Assembly: GCA_029979405.1 (NCBI GenBank)
Contig: JAPOHM010000109.1
Coordinates: 1-5,336, forward strand
Source: Methanobacteriota archaeon
Lineage (GTDB): Archaea; Thermoplasmatota; Poseidoniia; Poseidoniales; Poseidoniaceae
DNA: 5,336 nt
Direction of reading: 5' to 3'
The position numbers were made by a program, and so were the translations under genes. This document shows positions 4,768-5,336 of the stretch, piece by piece. Within the stretch, counting starts at the first letter, position 1. Each line of letters opens with the position of its first letter. The notes beneath the pieces are model-generated. The model was not told the DNA's origin and made no database searches. It worked only from the letters and a program-made list of their open reading frames with translations.

Positions 4768-5336
4768 TTCTTTCTATATCATTAATAGAAAGGCTTGGAT
4801 GAACTGGTATCGCTACGAGTTTTTTTGAAATTCTTTCGCTTACTGGTAAATCGATTTTGTGTTGAAAATGGTCTTTGTAAACTGTATGTTTATTCAAAAT
4901 AAGCGGATAATGTACTCTTGCATCTATGCCGTTTTCATCCATTTTAGAAATCAATTCTTGAGGGTTTTCAGTTTCTATGCAAAGTTGGTGCCACCCGTGT
5001 ACAGAGTTTTGCCTAATCTTGGTCGAATGCTTAATTTGTAAGGCGTTCTGATTCCTTCTATCAACCCAGTCATCGACATGTTTCAGTTGAATTCTTCCAA
5101 TTGCTGCATTTACCTCGCTCATGCGCATATTTGTTCCTAATTCAATAGATTCGAGATTTTGATTTCGTCCATGATTCACAATCCTATCGAGTTTGTCAGC
5201 CAAATCGGGTTTGGTGGTACAAATCATTCCGCCTTCTCCCCCTACTGCCATATTTTTTGATGGGAAGAATGAGAAACAAGCAACATCTCCTATTGACCCT
5301 GCCATTTTCCCTTCAAGAACGGCTCCATGGGCTTGG
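4745..5336 (-). CDS. C-terminal half of a DegT/DnrJ/EryC1/StrS-family PLP-dependent aminotransferase (runs off right edge)
   Basis: The frame is open from the right edge, so the true start is beyond 5336; the ATG at 5305 is internal. The ten codons before it read QAHGAVLEGK, a motif of this family. The 196 visible residues continue with GDVACFSFFPSKNM (16-29), whose K27 should be the lysine that forms the Schiff base with pyridoxal phosphate. Then come GGEGG (32-36), NHGRNQ (54-59), LGTNMRMSEVNAAIGRIQL (66-84), a VHYP motif and, near the end, a LPVSE...AIPVHPSLS stretch. Family members transfer an amino group from glutamate to a keto-sugar on a nucleotide carrier, making amino sugars for surface glycans, glycoproteins or secondary metabolites. 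The exact sugar cannot be told. The segment between the arginine pair (93-94) and VHYP looks about ten residues shorter than in typical members. The last 23 bp overlap the CYTH gene on the opposite strand. Confidence 0.93.
   Translation of the reverse strand, partial: QAHGAVLEGKMAGSIGDVACFSFFPSKNMAVGGEGGMICTTKPDLADKLDRIVNHGRNQNLESIELGTNMRMSEVNAAIGRIQLKHVDDWVDRRNQNALQIKHSTKIRQNSVHGWHQLCIETENPQELISKMDENGIDARVHYPLILNKHTVYKDHFQHKIDLPVSERISKKLVAIPVHPSLSINDIERINSVLRL
4770..4792. terminator. Perfect 8-bp inverted repeat just after the CYTH stop
   Basis: CTTTCTAT (4770-4777) and ATAGAAAG (4785-4792) are perfect complements around a 7-nt loop. The stem begins 3 nt after the CYTH TGA and lies inside the last codons of the aminotransferase gene. 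It is AT-rich and has no T run directly behind it, so it is not a classical bacterial terminator. It could mark a 3' end or protect the transcript. Confidence 0.35.
4820..4826 (+). terminator. T7 tract, possible archaeal-type terminator for the rightward operon
   Basis: Seven consecutive T residues on the plus strand start 53 nt past the CYTH stop. Archaeal RNA polymerase can terminate at oligo-T tracts without a hairpin, so this is a plausible end for the membrane protein-CYTH transcript. On the other strand the same bases form part of a Ser-Lys-Lys coding stretch of the aminotransferase, so the tract may exist only for coding reasons. Confidence 0.3.

Noticed and set aside
4820..4826. Programmed frameshift at the A7 run of the aminotransferase gene (minus strand)
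   Set aside because: The frame continues correctly through the run to the family-typical C-terminus, so no shift is needed and no long alternative frame follows.
4859..5041. Plus-strand 60-residue frame opposite the aminotransferase gene
   Set aside because: It is antisense to conserved aminotransferase motifs and has no supporting signal.

Overview
The window looks like a piece of an archaeal chromosome, most likely a marine planktonic archaeon such as Marine Group II (Poseidoniales) or a relative. This is an inference. It rests on a secreted lipoprotein of the PF09826-type beta-propeller family with an acidic Ser/Asp tail, a TATA-like box about 24 nt before a start codon that has no Shine-Dalgarno sequence (leaderless style), tightly packed genes, and moderate-to-low GC. 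No rRNA, tRNA, CRISPR array or mobile element was seen, and no gene-free stretch exceeds about 100 bases.

Left part, minus strand (read from 3536 down to 1): a large secreted beta-propeller lipoprotein (3536-1560), its C-terminal continuation (1559-1194), a Gfo/Idh/MocA-type NAD(P)-dependent oxidoreductase (1159-236), and the first 70 residues of a small membrane protein that runs off the left edge (210-1). The gaps of 34 and 25 nt suggest co-transcription. The main anomaly is here. The propeller gene is cut by one in-frame TAA (1562-1560), and the same frame stays open after it for 121 more codons that encode what looks like the normal end of the family (the IRRS..GDYIYAIS..G segment). It is therefore one ORF of about 780 codons with a single nonsense codon: a recent mutation, a sequence error, or readthrough.

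Centre: a 98-bp divergent intergenic region (3537-3634) holds the TATA-like box for the lipoprotein and a weaker candidate for the rightward operon.

Right part, plus strand: a 197-residue membrane protein with two clear transmembrane segments (3635-4228) overlaps by one base (TGATG) a CYTH-domain protein (4228-4767). The membrane protein carries a Cys-x4-Cys / LGIP....GLLG stretch that recalls half of a VKOR-type oxidoreductase. The CYTH protein is probably a triphosphate-binding phosphohydrolase.

Right edge, minus strand: the C-terminal 196 residues of a DegT/DnrJ/EryC1/StrS-type PLP-dependent sugar aminotransferase (5336-4745). Its 3' end overlaps the CYTH gene tail to tail by 23 bp. A short hairpin and a T7 tract lie just past the CYTH stop, inside the aminotransferase gene. 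The aminotransferase and the Gfo/Idh enzyme are both typical of nucleotide-sugar and surface-glycan synthesis (compare the WbpB/WbpE pairing). In this window, however, they are 3.6 kb apart and separated by unrelated genes, so a shared pathway is only a possibility.
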